From an uncultured SAR116 cluster alpha proteobacterium (GTDB lineage Bacteria > Pseudomonadota > Alphaproteobacteria > Puniceispirillales > Puniceispirillaceae), in contig CACPDC010000012.1 of the NCBI GenBank assembly GCA_902632595.1, forward strand, positions 1-56,231: a stretch of 56,231 nucleotides of DNA. The letters run 5' to 3'. This document shows, piece after piece, positions 26,036 through 35,268 of the stretch (position 1 is the first letter of the stretch; each line of letters starts with the position of its first letter). The notes under the pieces were generated by a model that saw nothing but the letters and a program-made list of their open reading frames with translations, was not told the origin of the DNA and searched no databases. The position numbers and the translations under genes are program-made.

Positions 26036-26896
26036 TTAATTCTTATTTGGTCTTTTTCGATAAGGGCTAGAGGGGTAACAGCCAAGAATACGAACTGCAT
26101 CAGGTAGACAGTAAAATTTCAACTCTTCCAAGGCAAGCTGCATGTTCTCATGCTCTATATGACCCTCACAATCTATGTAAAATTGAGCAGCGTGCATTTG
26201 ATTTCCAGACATATAAGACTCTATTTTTGTTAAATTTATGCCATTTGTTGCAAAGCCACCAAGAGCTTTATATAAAGCTGCTGGAACAGATCGAAGTGAG
26301 AAAACAAAAGTACAATGTGAGTTACCCGACGAAACATCAGGAACCTCCATCTGTTTTTTCATAATCAGGAACCTAGTTGTGTTTAGGTTCAAATCCGTTA
26401 TCTGTTCCATTAAAATTTCAAGACCATAAACTTGGGCAGCTAAATTTGATGCTATTGCTGCCTTAGTGTGATCATTCCAGGTTGCAATATCACGTGCCGC
26501 GCCGGCAGTATCTGAATGAATCATAGGTTCAATGCCAAGTTTTTCTAGTTTTTTCCTGCATTGCGCTAGGCCTTGTTCGTGGCTATATGCCTCTTTAATA
26601 TCAGATAACTTTGAACCTCTAATGCCAAGTAATTGATGATTTACAGGCTGAAAATGCTCTGCAATAATATGGAGTCCGGAATCTGGTAACATGTGGTGAA
26701 TGTCGGCAACACGTCCGGCTGTAGAGTTTTCAACAGGCACCATTGCAGAGGAGCATTCGCCAATCTGAACAGCTCTCAACATTCCAGAAAAACTTTTATA
26801 GGCTACGGCTTTCCAGTCCGGGCAAAACGCTTGGCAAGAAAGATGAGAATAAGCACCAGGGACTCCCTGAAATGCAATTGTTTGTTCATTCCTCAT
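26036..26896 (-). CDS. pheA: Prephenate dehydratase
   Basis: A 286-residue monofunctional enzyme converting prephenate to phenylpyruvate for phenylalanine synthesis. The catalytic domain has FQGVPGAYSH, VPVENSTAGRV and the NTTRFLIM motif with the catalytic Thr-Arg-Phe. A C-terminal ACT domain carries GINLTKIESYMSG, where the usual ESRP allosteric motif reads ESYM, so feedback control by phenylalanine may differ. There is no chorismate mutase domain. It is 7 nt downstream of kdsB on the same strand. Confidence 0.95.
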   Translation of the reverse strand: MRNEQTIAFQGVPGAYSHLSCQAFCPDWKAVAYKSFSGMLRAVQIGECSSAMVPVENSTAGRVADIHHMLPDSGLHIIAEHFQPVNHQLLGIRGSKLSDIKEAYSHEQGLAQCRKKLEKLGIEPMIHSDTAGAARDIATWNDHTKAAIASNLAAQVYGLEILMEQITDLNLNTTRFLIMKKQMEVPDVSSGNSHCTFVFSLRSVPAALYKALGGFATNGINLTKIESYMSGNQMHAAQFYIDCEGHIEHENMQLALEELKFYCLPDAVRILGCYPSSPYRKRPNKN

Positions 26897-26903
26897 ATAT
26901 ACC

Positions 26904-27698
26904 TCATACTTCTTTTTTGCTTTTAAACTTTTTCTGAATGTTTATCAAATCTTCCTCAGTATCTACCCCTATGGTAGGCGTATCCACTTTCCCAGCAGCA
27001 ATAATCATTCCTAATTCAAGAGCACGCAACTGTTCTAATTTTTCGGTTTTTTCCAATGTCGAAGGATCGCTTTCAACAAATTTTTTTAGTGCTACTCGTT
27101 GCCAGCCATATATGCCAATATGATGCCAGAATACCTCACTACCAAATGGAATTGGGGCTCTACTGAAGTAATGGGCCCGACCGATTGGAAAACCTAAATT
27201 AAGATTTTTGGTATCCCAGCTTACTACAGCTTTTACAACTTGTTGCGCTGTAATCTCTTTCTCCTCACATGGCGCAACAAGTGTGCATAGGTCAGATGCC
27301 TCTGTGCGCATCATATTTGCTAATAGAACAAGATAATTTGGTGGAATATCTGGCAAATCTCCCTGTAAATTAATGACGCGGCGATATGTCTCATCTGGGT
27401 CAAATTCACATAAAGCAGCATAGATCCTGTCAGAGCCAGATGCCAGTTTACTATCTGTGAGCATTGCGATTCCCCCTTCGTCTTGTATCGCATTCATGAT
27501 GCTGATATTATCACATGCAACTAAAACAGGGCCTAATTTGGCGGCCATAGCCTGTTTCCAGACATGAACAATCATCGGTTTTCCTGCAATGATCTTCATG
27601 GGTTTGTTAGGCAAACGTACAGAATCCATCCTGGCAGGAATGACAGTTATGAGGTTATTATTTTTCATCATATAGCTTTTTTTCATAATTCGGAGCAT
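26904..27698 (-). CDS. kdsB: 3-deoxy-manno-octulosonate cytidylyltransferase
   Basis: A cytoplasmic enzyme that activates KDO to CMP-KDO for LPS core synthesis. Motifs are VIPARMDSVRLPNKPM, ATDS-region AMLTDSKLASGSDRIYAAL, INLQGDLPDIPP and HHIGIYGWQRVALKKF. Length is about 255-264 residues depending on the start: ATG 27698, 27686 and 27671 are all in frame before VIPAR. It shows the organism makes KDO-containing lipopolysaccharide. The kdsB-pheA pairing, next to a divergent cytochrome c gene, is common in alphaproteobacteria. Confidence 0.95.
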   Translation of the reverse strand: MLRIMKKSYMMKNNNLITVIPARMDSVRLPNKPMKIIAGKPMIVHVWKQAMAAKLGPVLVACDNISIMNAIQDEGGIAMLTDSKLASGSDRIYAALCEFDPDETYRRVINLQGDLPDIPPNYLVLLANMMRTEASDLCTLVAPCEEKEITAQQVVKAVVSWDTKNLNLGFPIGRAHYFSRAPIPFGSEVFWHHIGIYGWQRVALKKFVESDPSTLEKTEKLEQLRALELGMIIAAGKVDTPTIGVDTEEDLINIQKKFKSKKEV

Positions 27699-27856
27699 TC
27701 AGAATAAGAATTAAGTAATTGTCAACTCTCTAGGACTTGAGAGAGACTGTGGTTTAGGGTATCACAAAGTATAAAATAAGAAACAAAATTGGTTCTTAAA
27801 TCCGAAATATATCGTTGGTGTTTAAGATATATAATTTTGATATTGGGGGTTTTCGC

Positions 27857-28435
27857 ATGGATAATTTAAAGACAAATAAATTTTTGGCTGCATTTTTGCT
27901 AGCAGGTCTTTTAGCAATGGGTGGAGGAAAAATAGCCGAAATATTAGTCCCAGATAAAGAATTAGCTGAAAATGCTTATCCTATCGAAGTAAAGGAAGTT
28001 GCAGCCGGTGGTCATAGCGCTACATCCCCAGACAAGGGTCCGGAACCTATTTTGGCGTTACTAGCCTCCGCGGATGTACAGTCTGGAATGAAATTAGCAA
28101 AAAAATGTACAGCTTGTCATGAATTTAGCATGGATGGAAAAAATAAAACCGGTCCTATGCTGTGGAATATAGTTGACGCAAATAAAGGTATGAAAGACGG
28201 TTTTAAATATTCTGAAGCTTTAGTCGGTATGGGAGGTAAATGGGATTATGAAGCTTTGAATGCATTCTTATATAAACCAAAAGCTTATATAAAAGGAACT
28301 AAAATGAACTTTGCAGGTTTGAAAAAACCAACAGATAGAGCTAATATGATTGCATATTTAAGAAGCCTTGCTGAAACACCAGTAGCATTGCCTACTCAAG
28401 AGCAAATTGCAGCAGAGAATTCGGGGACAAATTAA
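27857..28435 (+). CDS. cycM: Membrane-anchored cytochrome c (CycM/c552-like)
   Basis: A protein of about 192 residues with an uncleaved N-terminal anchor (KFLAAFLLAGLLAMGGG, residues 8-24), a linker, and a class I cytochrome c domain. The haem-binding motif is CTACH (84-88) and the axial Met is probably in YIKGTKMNFAG near 150. The class-I helix PTDRANMIAYLRSL follows. It is expected to carry electrons in the periplasm between complex III and terminal oxidase. ATG 27857 has a GGGGG ribosome-binding stretch upstream; an in-frame GTG at 27815 lies further up. Confidence 0.9.
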   Translation: MDNLKTNKFLAAFLLAGLLAMGGGKIAEILVPDKELAENAYPIEVKEVAAGGHSATSPDKGPEPILALLASADVQSGMKLAKKCTACHEFSMDGKNKTGPMLWNIVDANKGMKDGFKYSEALVGMGGKWDYEALNAFLYKPKAYIKGTKMNFAGLKKPTDRANMIAYLRSLAETPVALPTQEQIAAENSGTN

Positions 28436-28464
28436 ATACATTTCTCGCGTGAATGAATGTTTGA

Positions 28465-29280
28465 ATGAAGTGGAAAAGAAAGATTACGCAACCACTTGAA
28501 CCATTAAATTTAGAACAGTTGGCTGGAGTGCTTGAGCGTTTGCCTCCATTAACCAGACCAATCGCAAATAAATATTTTCGCAATCTCACTCGAGTCGACA
28601 CAAAACCTGACTCCTCTCCCGTTACAATTGCAGATAAACTTATTGAAAAAAAAATAAGAGAGGTATTAAAGTCGGAATTCCCTTCTTATGCAATTTTTGG
28701 TGAAGAATATGGAGGCAGTATTGAAGGTCAAATTGGTTGGTGCATAGATCCTATTGATGGGACCAGAGCTTTTATAGCAGGAAAACCTATATTTGGAACG
28801 CTTGTTGCTTTGTGTAACGATGGCTTGCCATTATTAGGCTTGATAGATATGCCATGCTTGGACGAACTCTACATCGGATATTTTGATGTTAAACAAAATA
28901 TATCTTGCGTAACTCTGAATGGAAATACTATTTCAGCGTCAAAAAAATTTGAATTATCAAACGCGCTCATTGCTACATCTTCACCGGCAGCATTTACATC
29001 AAAGGGTTTGCAGAAATTTCAGAAAATTTCAGAAAAATGCAGAGACACTTATTTTGGAGGAGATTGTCACAATTACGCGTTACTTGCTTCTGGTCATCTA
29101 GACATCGTGATAGAACATAAATTAGCGCCTTATGACATGATGGCCTTAGTGCCTATTCTTTTAGCATCTGGCGCAGTAGTGACCGACTGGTCGGGGCAAC
29201 AAATAAAAACCTGTAATTCAGGAGAAATTCTTGCAGCTTCAACACTCGAGCTACATGCGGAAGCACTGGCTTTATTGTAA
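28465..29280 (+). CDS. hisN: Histidinol-phosphatase, inositol-monophosphatase family
   Basis: A 271-residue Mg-dependent phosphatase. Metal-binding motifs are IFGEEYGG (Glu), WCIDPIDGTRAFIAG (DPIDGT) and KLAPYDMMALVPI (C-terminal Asp). Alphaproteobacteria use an IMPase-family HisN for the histidinol phosphate step of histidine synthesis, and this gene beside cycM/kdsB/pheA fits that assignment. A related inositol or nucleotide phosphatase role cannot be excluded from sequence. It follows the cytochrome gene by 29 nt. Confidence 0.85.
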   Translation: MKWKRKITQPLEPLNLEQLAGVLERLPPLTRPIANKYFRNLTRVDTKPDSSPVTIADKLIEKKIREVLKSEFPSYAIFGEEYGGSIEGQIGWCIDPIDGTRAFIAGKPIFGTLVALCNDGLPLLGLIDMPCLDELYIGYFDVKQNISCVTLNGNTISASKKFELSNALIATSSPAAFTSKGLQKFQKISEKCRDTYFGGDCHNYALLASGHLDIVIEHKLAPYDMMALVPILLASGAVVTDWSGQQIKTCNSGEILAASTLELHAEALALL

Positions 29281-29306
29281 CCAAAGTTTGACGGAGTTTC
29301 TTAGAC

Positions 29307-30242
29307 ATGACGCTAATTGCTTTTCACGATGGTGACGATAACTCGAGTTTAGACGAATGGCATAATTGTGCTTTGAAAATCGAAAAAAATATGTCTTTTG
29401 TTTCATTAACTGACAAACAAGCAGAAAAAGCAGAAGTTGCACTTGTATGGAATCCTCCAATAGGTAGGTTGGCAGAATTAAAAAAGTTAAAACTAATTTG
29501 TTCATTAGGTCAGGGCGTTGACCATTTATGGAAGGACATAAGCCTGCCAGCGTCTATCCCAATTATGAGACTTATAGATCCTTTTATGTCACATGCTCTT
29601 AGCCAATGGGTAATAGCGGTCCTTTTTGATTTTTTAAGGGATGGGTCATTTTACCGTTCAAAAAGGGAAAAACGCGAATTTTGTAAATTATCTCAGCGTG
29701 ACACTTTTGGAATGGACGTTGCAGTTTATGGTGTTGGAGCAATAGGCTCGGTAGTGGCAAATACTTTAAAAAATTTAGAATTTAGAGTAACTGGATGGTC
29801 GCAAACCCAAAAGCCATATTTGTTATTTGAACAGGAAACAGGCAAATCGGCATTTCAGAAACTTATCAAGAGTAATCTTATTCACATTTGTTTGTTACCC
29901 CTCACCAAAAGCACCAAAAGTTTGTTTACAAAAGATATATTTATGCAAATGCCCAAAGGAGCATATTTTATCAATGCTGGCAGAGGGGAACAGGTGGATG
30001 AAATGGCCTTGTTGGATGCAGTGCGAACTGGACACCTCTCTGGAGCGGCACTGGACGTTTTTTGTGAGGAGCCTTTGCCAAAAACCCACCCATTTTGGGA
30101 TGAGAAAAAAATATCAATATGGCCACATGTAGCCGCCCAAACAAATCCGGAAACTGTGATTAGGCAAATAATAGATTCTATTCAAGCAGTCAAATTGGGG
30201 CGCAGGCCAAGAAATATAGTTGACCCTATTCGGCAATATTAA
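29307..30242 (+). CDS. D-2-hydroxyacid dehydrogenase (GhrA-like)
   Basis: A 311-residue NAD(P)-dependent reductase resembling glyoxylate/hydroxypyruvate reductase A. The Rossmann motif is VYGVGAIGS (about residues 141-149). The catalytic Arg is in INAGRGEQVDE, the Glu in DVFCEEPLP and the His in WPHVAAQTNP. It is 26 nt downstream of hisN and may be co-transcribed. It marks the transition to accessory metabolism. Likely substrates are glyoxylate, hydroxypyruvate or another short 2-ketoacid. Confidence 0.87.
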   Translation: MTLIAFHDGDDNSSLDEWHNCALKIEKNMSFVSLTDKQAEKAEVALVWNPPIGRLAELKKLKLICSLGQGVDHLWKDISLPASIPIMRLIDPFMSHALSQWVIAVLFDFLRDGSFYRSKREKREFCKLSQRDTFGMDVAVYGVGAIGSVVANTLKNLEFRVTGWSQTQKPYLLFEQETGKSAFQKLIKSNLIHICLLPLTKSTKSLFTKDIFMQMPKGAYFINAGRGEQVDEMALLDAVRTGHLSGAALDVFCEEPLPKTHPFWDEKKISIWPHVAAQTNPETVIRQIIDSIQAVKLGRRPRNIVDPIRQY

Positions 30243-30371
30243 CCAATTTAGTCAAATCTATTTAAAATCATGTTTTAAAATTTATTAAAAATAAGTCAAA
30301 AATCTATTTATTTTCTTAAAAAAATGCTAGAGGTATTCCTACATGTAACCATTATTTAGTTAGGATAGATT

Positions 30372-31256
30372 ATGGCACTATCAGATAGGATTCCATACCA
30401 AGCTATTGTGGATAGACCTAAATTGAAATTACCAAATGGCAAAAGAATGGCAGTTTGGGTCTGTGTAAACATAGAAGAGTGGCGAATAGAGGGCCCTATG
30501 CCACGTACAGTATTATCTCCACCAATGGGGCAGCCATTGCTTCCAGATGTTCCCAACTGGTCTTGGCACGAATATGGTATGAGAGCCGGCGTTTGGCGTC
30601 AATTTAAGGCTCTTACAGACAGAAATATAAGAGCAACTGTAGCAATAAATGGGAATGTTTGTAATTCTTATCCTAGAGTAGCAAGTTTTGCAAAAGAAGC
30701 TGGTTGGGAATTTATGGGGCACGGTTTTTTGCAAGGGCCAACTCATAAACTCACTTATCAGAAAGAAGTAATACAACGTGCTGTAGACTCGATAGCTAAT
30801 TTTGTTGGTGAGCAGCCACGTTCTTGGGAAAGCCCTGGGTTAACAGAAACAGAGGAAACACTTGATTTTTTGAGAGCCTCTGGCATTGAGTATGTCGCTG
30901 ATTGGGTGATTGATGACCTACCCCAAGAGATAGAAACACCTTTTGGCACTATCACCACCGTTCCATATTCAGTTGAGACAAATGACATTACTATATATGC
31001 TTTACAACAGCATAAATCAGATGAATTTTTAAATAGAGGCATGGGTCAATTCGACAGGCTTTATGAAGAGGCAGAAGATAATGCAAGAATAATGGTCATA
31101 TCCGTACATCCTTATATAACGGGTGTACCGCATAGAATAAAATATTTAGAAGCATTACTAGATTATGTATTGGACCATGATGAAGCTGTTTTTATGACTG
31201 CATCTGAAATTGGTGATTGGTACACCGCTGAAATAGCTAATTTAAAGGCAAAGTGA
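30372..31256 (+). CDS. Polysaccharide-deacetylase-family hydrolase (PuuE-like)
   Basis: A 294-residue NodB-fold protein of the group that includes the cofactor-light allantoinase PuuE. It opens with LPNGKRMAVWVCVNIEEW and contains FMGHGFLQGPTHKL, PRSWESPGLTETEETLDFL, YVADWVIDDLPQEI and VISVHPYITGVPHR. No signal peptide is present, so it is cytoplasmic and not a cell-wall deacetylase. It probably cleaves a C-N or amide bond in a small molecule, in line with the catabolic genes nearby. The exact substrate is unknown. It meets the CMD-family gene tail to tail with a 4-nt gap. Confidence 0.82.
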   Translation: MALSDRIPYQAIVDRPKLKLPNGKRMAVWVCVNIEEWRIEGPMPRTVLSPPMGQPLLPDVPNWSWHEYGMRAGVWRQFKALTDRNIRATVAINGNVCNSYPRVASFAKEAGWEFMGHGFLQGPTHKLTYQKEVIQRAVDSIANFVGEQPRSWESPGLTETEETLDFLRASGIEYVADWVIDDLPQEIETPFGTITTVPYSVETNDITIYALQQHKSDEFLNRGMGQFDRLYEEAEDNARIMVISVHPYITGVPHRIKYLEALLDYVLDHDEAVFMTASEIGDWYTAEIANLKAK

Positions 31257-31260
31257 TGCG

Positions 31261-31848
31261 TTAATCCGATAAGAAATATTCATTTGGTGTAAGAGTAACA
31301 TCCGGCAAGACAATATCCGACTTCTCAAAAATTTGAAATGCTTTGATTGTCATTGATATAAATGTGTAATATCCACATATCGCAGTCAAATCGATCACGC
31401 CTTCAATACCTAGCTGCAAAATTGCATTGTGATAGCTACTATCTGATACCTTTTTATCCCGGTGTAATTCTGCACAATAATTGAAGACGGCCTCCATAGA
31501 AGGATCATTAAAGTTGGGTCTTTTTGCATAGGAAATAGAGAATATTATATCTTCAGATATTTTAGCGTCTCTTGCAGAAGGTACGTGGTGCACCCATTCA
31601 AATTGCGCCGACCAATAGCGAGCTGCAATCAAAATTGCTAATTCTGACAACCGAGGTGAGAGGCTACTGTCAAATCGTGCGTATTGACCAAGTGCCTGCG
31701 CATTTGCGGCTAATTCGGGATTTCGCATCCAAATTCGCAATGGACCAGCAACGCGACCCCTAGGTCCGTTTTCAATTGCTTTGTAAACTTCTTTTTGCTT
31801 ATCTGTAAAGGTGCTAAAATCTAGGTCAGGCAATCTTGCTTTTTTCAT
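31261..31848 (-). CDS. Carboxymuconolactone decarboxylase (CMD)-family protein
   Basis: A 195-residue all-helical CMD/AhpD-superfamily protein. The segment LSELAILIAARYWSAQFEWVHH (about residues 65-86) has the family's EWxxH pattern, but no CxxC redox pair is present, so it is nearer to lactone decarboxylases than to AhpD peroxidases. A cluster with the flavin reductase 17 nt upstream suggests a role in aromatic or lactone breakdown. The catalytic reaction is not determined by sequence. Confidence 0.8.
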   Translation of the reverse strand: MKKARLPDLDFSTFTDKQKEVYKAIENGPRGRVAGPLRIWMRNPELAANAQALGQYARFDSSLSPRLSELAILIAARYWSAQFEWVHHVPSARDAKISEDIIFSISYAKRPNFNDPSMEAVFNYCAELHRDKKVSDSSYHNAILQLGIEGVIDLTAICGYYTFISMTIKAFQIFEKSDIVLPDVTLTPNEYFLSD

Positions 31849-31865
31849 AACTTATGTGGCTCTTT

Positions 31866-32357
31866 TTAAATTGCGTGAGGATTGGCAATAGTATCAATCT
31901 TCCCCTTAAAAAATATAAGCGCATCGGAATCTGTTTGTTTGAATTCTAAAATCTCACCTACGATAATAATGTGGTCACCCCCTTCATATAATGCCCATTT
32001 TTTACAACAGAAATGTGCTATATTACCGTTGATTATAGGCATTCCATTTCCACTTTCTGTATAGGACACATTTTCAAATTTATTTTCGATAGGTTTTGCA
32101 AATTGCCAAGCTATATTTTCTTGTTTTGCACAGAGTACGTTTATCACAAAATAATCTGTTTTTTCAAATAATGGTCTGCTAGCCTGCTCTTTTCCGATTG
32201 AAAAAAGACATAGAGGAGGATTCAGGCTTAGTGAGGAAAACGAGCTTACGGTAATGCCTGTTGGATCATTTTTTTCGTCTTTTAGTGTTACGATTGTTAC
32301 ACCAGATGGAAAACAACCAAAGGCATTTCTTAATTGTTTAGTATCAAATTGTGTCAT
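31866..32357 (-). CDS. Flavin reductase-like (HpaC/DIM6-NTAB) protein
   Basis: A 163-residue flavoprotein with the typical start LRNAFGCFPSGVTIVTL, then GITVSSFSSLSLNPPLCLFSI and a GGDHIIIVGEIL segment that binds FMN/FAD. Such proteins supply reduced flavin to two-component monooxygenases acting on aromatics, polyamines or heterocycles. No oxygenase partner gene is in the window, so it may serve a distant one or act alone as an FMN-binding enzyme. It is upstream of the CMD-family gene in one operon. Confidence 0.85.
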   Translation of the reverse strand: MTQFDTKQLRNAFGCFPSGVTIVTLKDEKNDPTGITVSSFSSLSLNPPLCLFSIGKEQASRPLFEKTDYFVINVLCAKQENIAWQFAKPIENKFENVSYTESGNGMPIINGNIAHFCCKKWALYEGGDHIIIVGEILEFKQTDSDALIFFKGKIDTIANPHAI

Positions 32358-32633
32358 TTAGAGCTCTTTTTTGCCGGGGTTGGTATTTTGTAAATAATAC
32401 GCCGAGAGATGAAAAATTATTCAATTCCTAATAATTCTGATTACAGTATTTTATTAAACGTTTTTGATTGGCTTATCAATGACGTTACGAGTTAAAAATT
32501 AACATCATTAAAAAGTTGGGTGTTATTATTCCTCACAAATTACAAAACTAAATACTCTATTTTGAACTTTATGTTTCCAATCACTAGAACATATTAGTAT
32601 TGTTTGATGTATGGTTTAATAAGGAGCAAAATT
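32358..32633. other. Non-coding intergenic region, 276 nt
   Basis: A divergent, very AT-rich gap between the flavin reductase and the 3-hydroxyisobutyrate dehydrogenase-like gene. It must contain promoters for both. I see no RNA gene, strong terminator or copy of the TTATCGATAA palindrome. An AAGGAG ribosome-binding site for the downstream gene is at 32621-32626. Confidence 0.6.
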
Positions 32634-33509
32634 ATGTTACTCGGTTTAATAGGTGTTGGTAAAATGGGACGCGCCATTTGTGAGCGTCTTATGGAAACAG
32701 GGAATGAGCTTGTAGTATGGAACCGCTCCCCAGAGAAAGTAGCTGATTTAGAGGGCGTGACAGTTGCTGATTCCCCAGCAGAGGTTGTATTATCTGCAGA
32801 TATTATTATTTCCGTGTTAGCAAATGATAATGCAACTCAAGCAGTGTATTTTGATGATGGCGGTTTAACTAGTATTCCACTAAATGAAAAATTGATTATT
32901 GAAATTTGTACCACCTCACCAGAGCGTGTGATTGAACTTGAAAAGGCAATTAGGGAAAAAGGTGGTCAGTTTATTGAAGCTCCCGTTGGCGGAACAGTGA
33001 AGCCTGCAAGAGAGGGAACTTTATTAGGATTAGTGGCAGGAGACGAGGATGCATTTAAACGTGCTAGACCTGTTTTAGAGCAATTGACCAGAAGAATAGA
33101 GTATCTTGGTGGAACAGGAGCGGCAGCAGCAATGAAACTGGCGATAAATTTGCCATTGATGGTTTACTGGGGTGCGTTAGGCGAGGCAGTAGCAATCGCA
33201 ACCAAAAAAGATATTTCCCCTGAGCAAGCCATGAGCATTTTAGTTGACAGCTCAGGCGCTATTGGCGCAGCAAAGGTGAGGTGTGAGCCCATATTAGAAA
33301 TGATTGAAAAGGGTCAGTCAGCAGCTTCAAACTTTACAATGTTTAATGCTATAAAAGATATGAAGCTCATGGTTAGCACAGCACAATTAATGGGTATTGA
33401 AAGCCCTATAATTGACGCAGCGCGCAAAACGGCGGAAGACGCGGCAGAAGATGGTTGGGCCGTACATGATGCCTCTTTGTTGGCTGCATGGCGCAGCAGT
33501 AAAATTTAA
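32634..33509 (+). CDS. NAD(P)-dependent beta-hydroxyacid dehydrogenase (HIBADH family)
   Basis: A protein of about 291 residues starting at ATG 32634 (after an AAGGAG site). The Rossmann motif is LIGVGKMG, the substrate-binding segment EAPVGGTVKPAREGTL (about residues 113-128), and the catalytic Lys lies in AAAMKLAINLPL (near 165). This is the 3-hydroxyisobutyrate/tartronate semialdehyde/glyoxylate-succinic semialdehyde reductase family. It pairs with the Gfo/Idh/MocA gene 13 nt downstream. Which hydroxyacid it oxidises is unknown. Confidence 0.87.
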   Translation: MLLGLIGVGKMGRAICERLMETGNELVVWNRSPEKVADLEGVTVADSPAEVVLSADIIISVLANDNATQAVYFDDGGLTSIPLNEKLIIEICTTSPERVIELEKAIREKGGQFIEAPVGGTVKPAREGTLLGLVAGDEDAFKRARPVLEQLTRRIEYLGGTGAAAAMKLAINLPLMVYWGALGEAVAIATKKDISPEQAMSILVDSSGAIGAAKVRCEPILEMIEKGQSAASNFTMFNAIKDMKLMVSTAQLMGIESPIIDAARKTAEDAAEDGWAVHDASLLAAWRSSKI

Positions 33510-33522
33510 GAAAGGACGTTAA

Positions 33523-34518
33523 ATGTTATCAGTAGCACTTGTGGGGTTTGGTTGGTGGGGCCGAACCATAGCCTCTAGACTAAAAGAAAATAGCCTATTT
33601 GAATTGGTGTGCGTTGTTGAACCAAATCTGGAGGTGCACGAAGATATTAAAGAGATGGGATTAATGCCTATCTCAGATTTCAGTCAAGCGGTAAATATGG
33701 AAAATGTAAAGGCCCTTATTCTTACATCTCCAAATGATTTTCATGATTCTCAGATTGCAGAATGCGTAGCTCAAGGAAAGCACGTTTTTTGTGAAAAACC
33801 ACTTTCACTTACGTTTGAGGGTGCACGAAATAGTGTAAGAGTTTGTGAAGAGGCTGGACTTGTTCTAGGAATTGGTCATGAGCGAAGATTTGAGCCGGCT
33901 GTAATGAAAATTAAGAGTCTATTAGATGAAGGTGCATTTGGTAATATAATGCATGCTGAATTAGCCTTTAGCCATGATAAATTAATCCACCTGCCAGCTG
34001 GCAGTTGGAGAACAACGAAAGAATTTGCTCCTGCCGCAGCCATGACACAAATGGGAATTCATCTTACAGATATTTTGATTTGGTATTTTGGAAAAGTGAG
34101 ATCAGTTTACGCAAATACCACCAGTCGTTCACTTGGTTGGGAAACAGGCGACGTTGTGGTTGTTCAATTGCTATTTGAGGCCGGCATGACAGCTAACATT
34201 CAAGCTATCCTTCATACTCCCCATTTCTTAAGGACACATATTTTTGGATCAAAGATGTGGGCAGAAGTGAGAAACAGTACACATCCAGACGAGACCTCGG
34301 GAGTTGCAGATTTGCAAGTTTATCGTTCTATAGATGATACAAACACCACTCGATATGACTGGTCAGATTCTGTTTCGGCTAATCTTGAAAATTGGGCTTC
34401 AGCAATAATCAAAGGCACGCAATACCTCAACAAAAATTTTGAGATGATGCATAATATTGAGGTTTTAAATGCGATTATCAAATCGGCTGAAGAAGGCGAG
34501 GTTATGAAGCTGTCATAA
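33523..34518 (+). CDS. Gfo/Idh/MocA-family oxidoreductase
   Basis: A 331-residue dehydrogenase with N-terminal Rossmann domain (VALVGFGWWGRTIASRL), the family motif HVFCEKPLSLT (about residues 87-97, with the conserved EKP lysine) and a C-terminal alpha/beta substrate domain including IGHERRFEPAV and MTQMGIHLTDIL (catalytic His). Members act on sugars, inositols, biliverdin or amino-sugar derivatives. It is in an operon with the HIBADH-like gene and converges on the TauE/SafE gene with a 3-nt gap. Confidence 0.87.
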   Translation: MLSVALVGFGWWGRTIASRLKENSLFELVCVVEPNLEVHEDIKEMGLMPISDFSQAVNMENVKALILTSPNDFHDSQIAECVAQGKHVFCEKPLSLTFEGARNSVRVCEEAGLVLGIGHERRFEPAVMKIKSLLDEGAFGNIMHAELAFSHDKLIHLPAGSWRTTKEFAPAAAMTQMGIHLTDILIWYFGKVRSVYANTTSRSLGWETGDVVVVQLLFEAGMTANIQAILHTPHFLRTHIFGSKMWAEVRNSTHPDETSGVADLQVYRSIDDTNTTRYDWSDSVSANLENWASAIIKGTQYLNKNFEMMHNIEVLNAIIKSAEEGEVMKLS

Positions 34519-34521
34519 GGA

Positions 34522-35268
34522 TTAAACGAAAAATTGATATATTTGTTTTATACCTATTAATAACATAGTAACAAAAAGCATTTTTTTAAATAAAATTGAG
34601 CTTATATACGGGCGTAGTAGGGAGCCTAATTTAAACCCTATTACGCTAAATAAAATAGCTATTACACTAATAATTGCTGAATTTGAATTGAGTAAATTAT
34701 TATTTATGAGACCAATACTAAGGCCTAATCCCCCAACCAAAAAAATATATCCTACAGCACCAACAAATTCATTTCTGCTAATGCTTAGTGAAGCAAAATA
34801 AATTATAGCTGTAGATTGGATACCTGTCATCCCACTCAAAAGTCCAGAACTGGCACCTGCAAAGATTTGCCAAAGTGGTCGTGCAGTTATTGGAAGTGTA
34901 AAATTTAACAAACTATAAATAGCAAATAAAGCAAGCGCAAACCCGATAACAGCAGTTATAAGGTCGACTGATATTTGAGTAAGTATTTGGCTAGACAAGA
35001 AACTAGCTAACATCATAGATATTGCCATGTATCTATATTTTAAAATGATATGTTTCCATTCTTTTTCAGAAAAAAGTTGCTGGATGTTAGTTACGACGAT
35101 TGGTAAAGCAATTACTGTAATTGCTGTAATGGGCGTGACGAATAAAGGCAGTATTGCCATGGCAACCACCGGAAAACCAATACCAAAAATACCCTTTACA
35201 CTTCCAGACAGTACTAAACCAAACAGAACATAGATTAGCGTTAGGTAATCAAATGATTCAAAAATCAT
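34522..35268 (-). CDS. TauE/SafE-family permease
   Basis: A 248-residue membrane protein with about eight hydrophobic segments and the family's duplicated glycine-rich stretch GSVKGIFGIGFPVVAMAIL and GASSGLLSGMTGIQSTAII. The family exports sulfite, sulfoacetate or other small organic anions. It overlaps the upstream HIBADH-family gene by 4 nt and so is co-translated with it. The role may be export of an acidic by-product or uptake of an organic acid. A second member is at the right edge of the window. Confidence 0.83.
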   Translation of the reverse strand: MIFESFDYLTLIYVLFGLVLSGSVKGIFGIGFPVVAMAILPLFVTPITAITVIALPIVVTNIQQLFSEKEWKHIILKYRYMAISMMLASFLSSQILTQISVDLITAVIGFALALFAIYSLLNFTLPITARPLWQIFAGASSGLLSGMTGIQSTAIIYFASLSISRNEFVGAVGYIFLVGGLGLSIGLINNNLLNSNSAIISVIAILFSVIGFKLGSLLRPYISSILFKKMLFVTMLLIGIKQIYQFFV

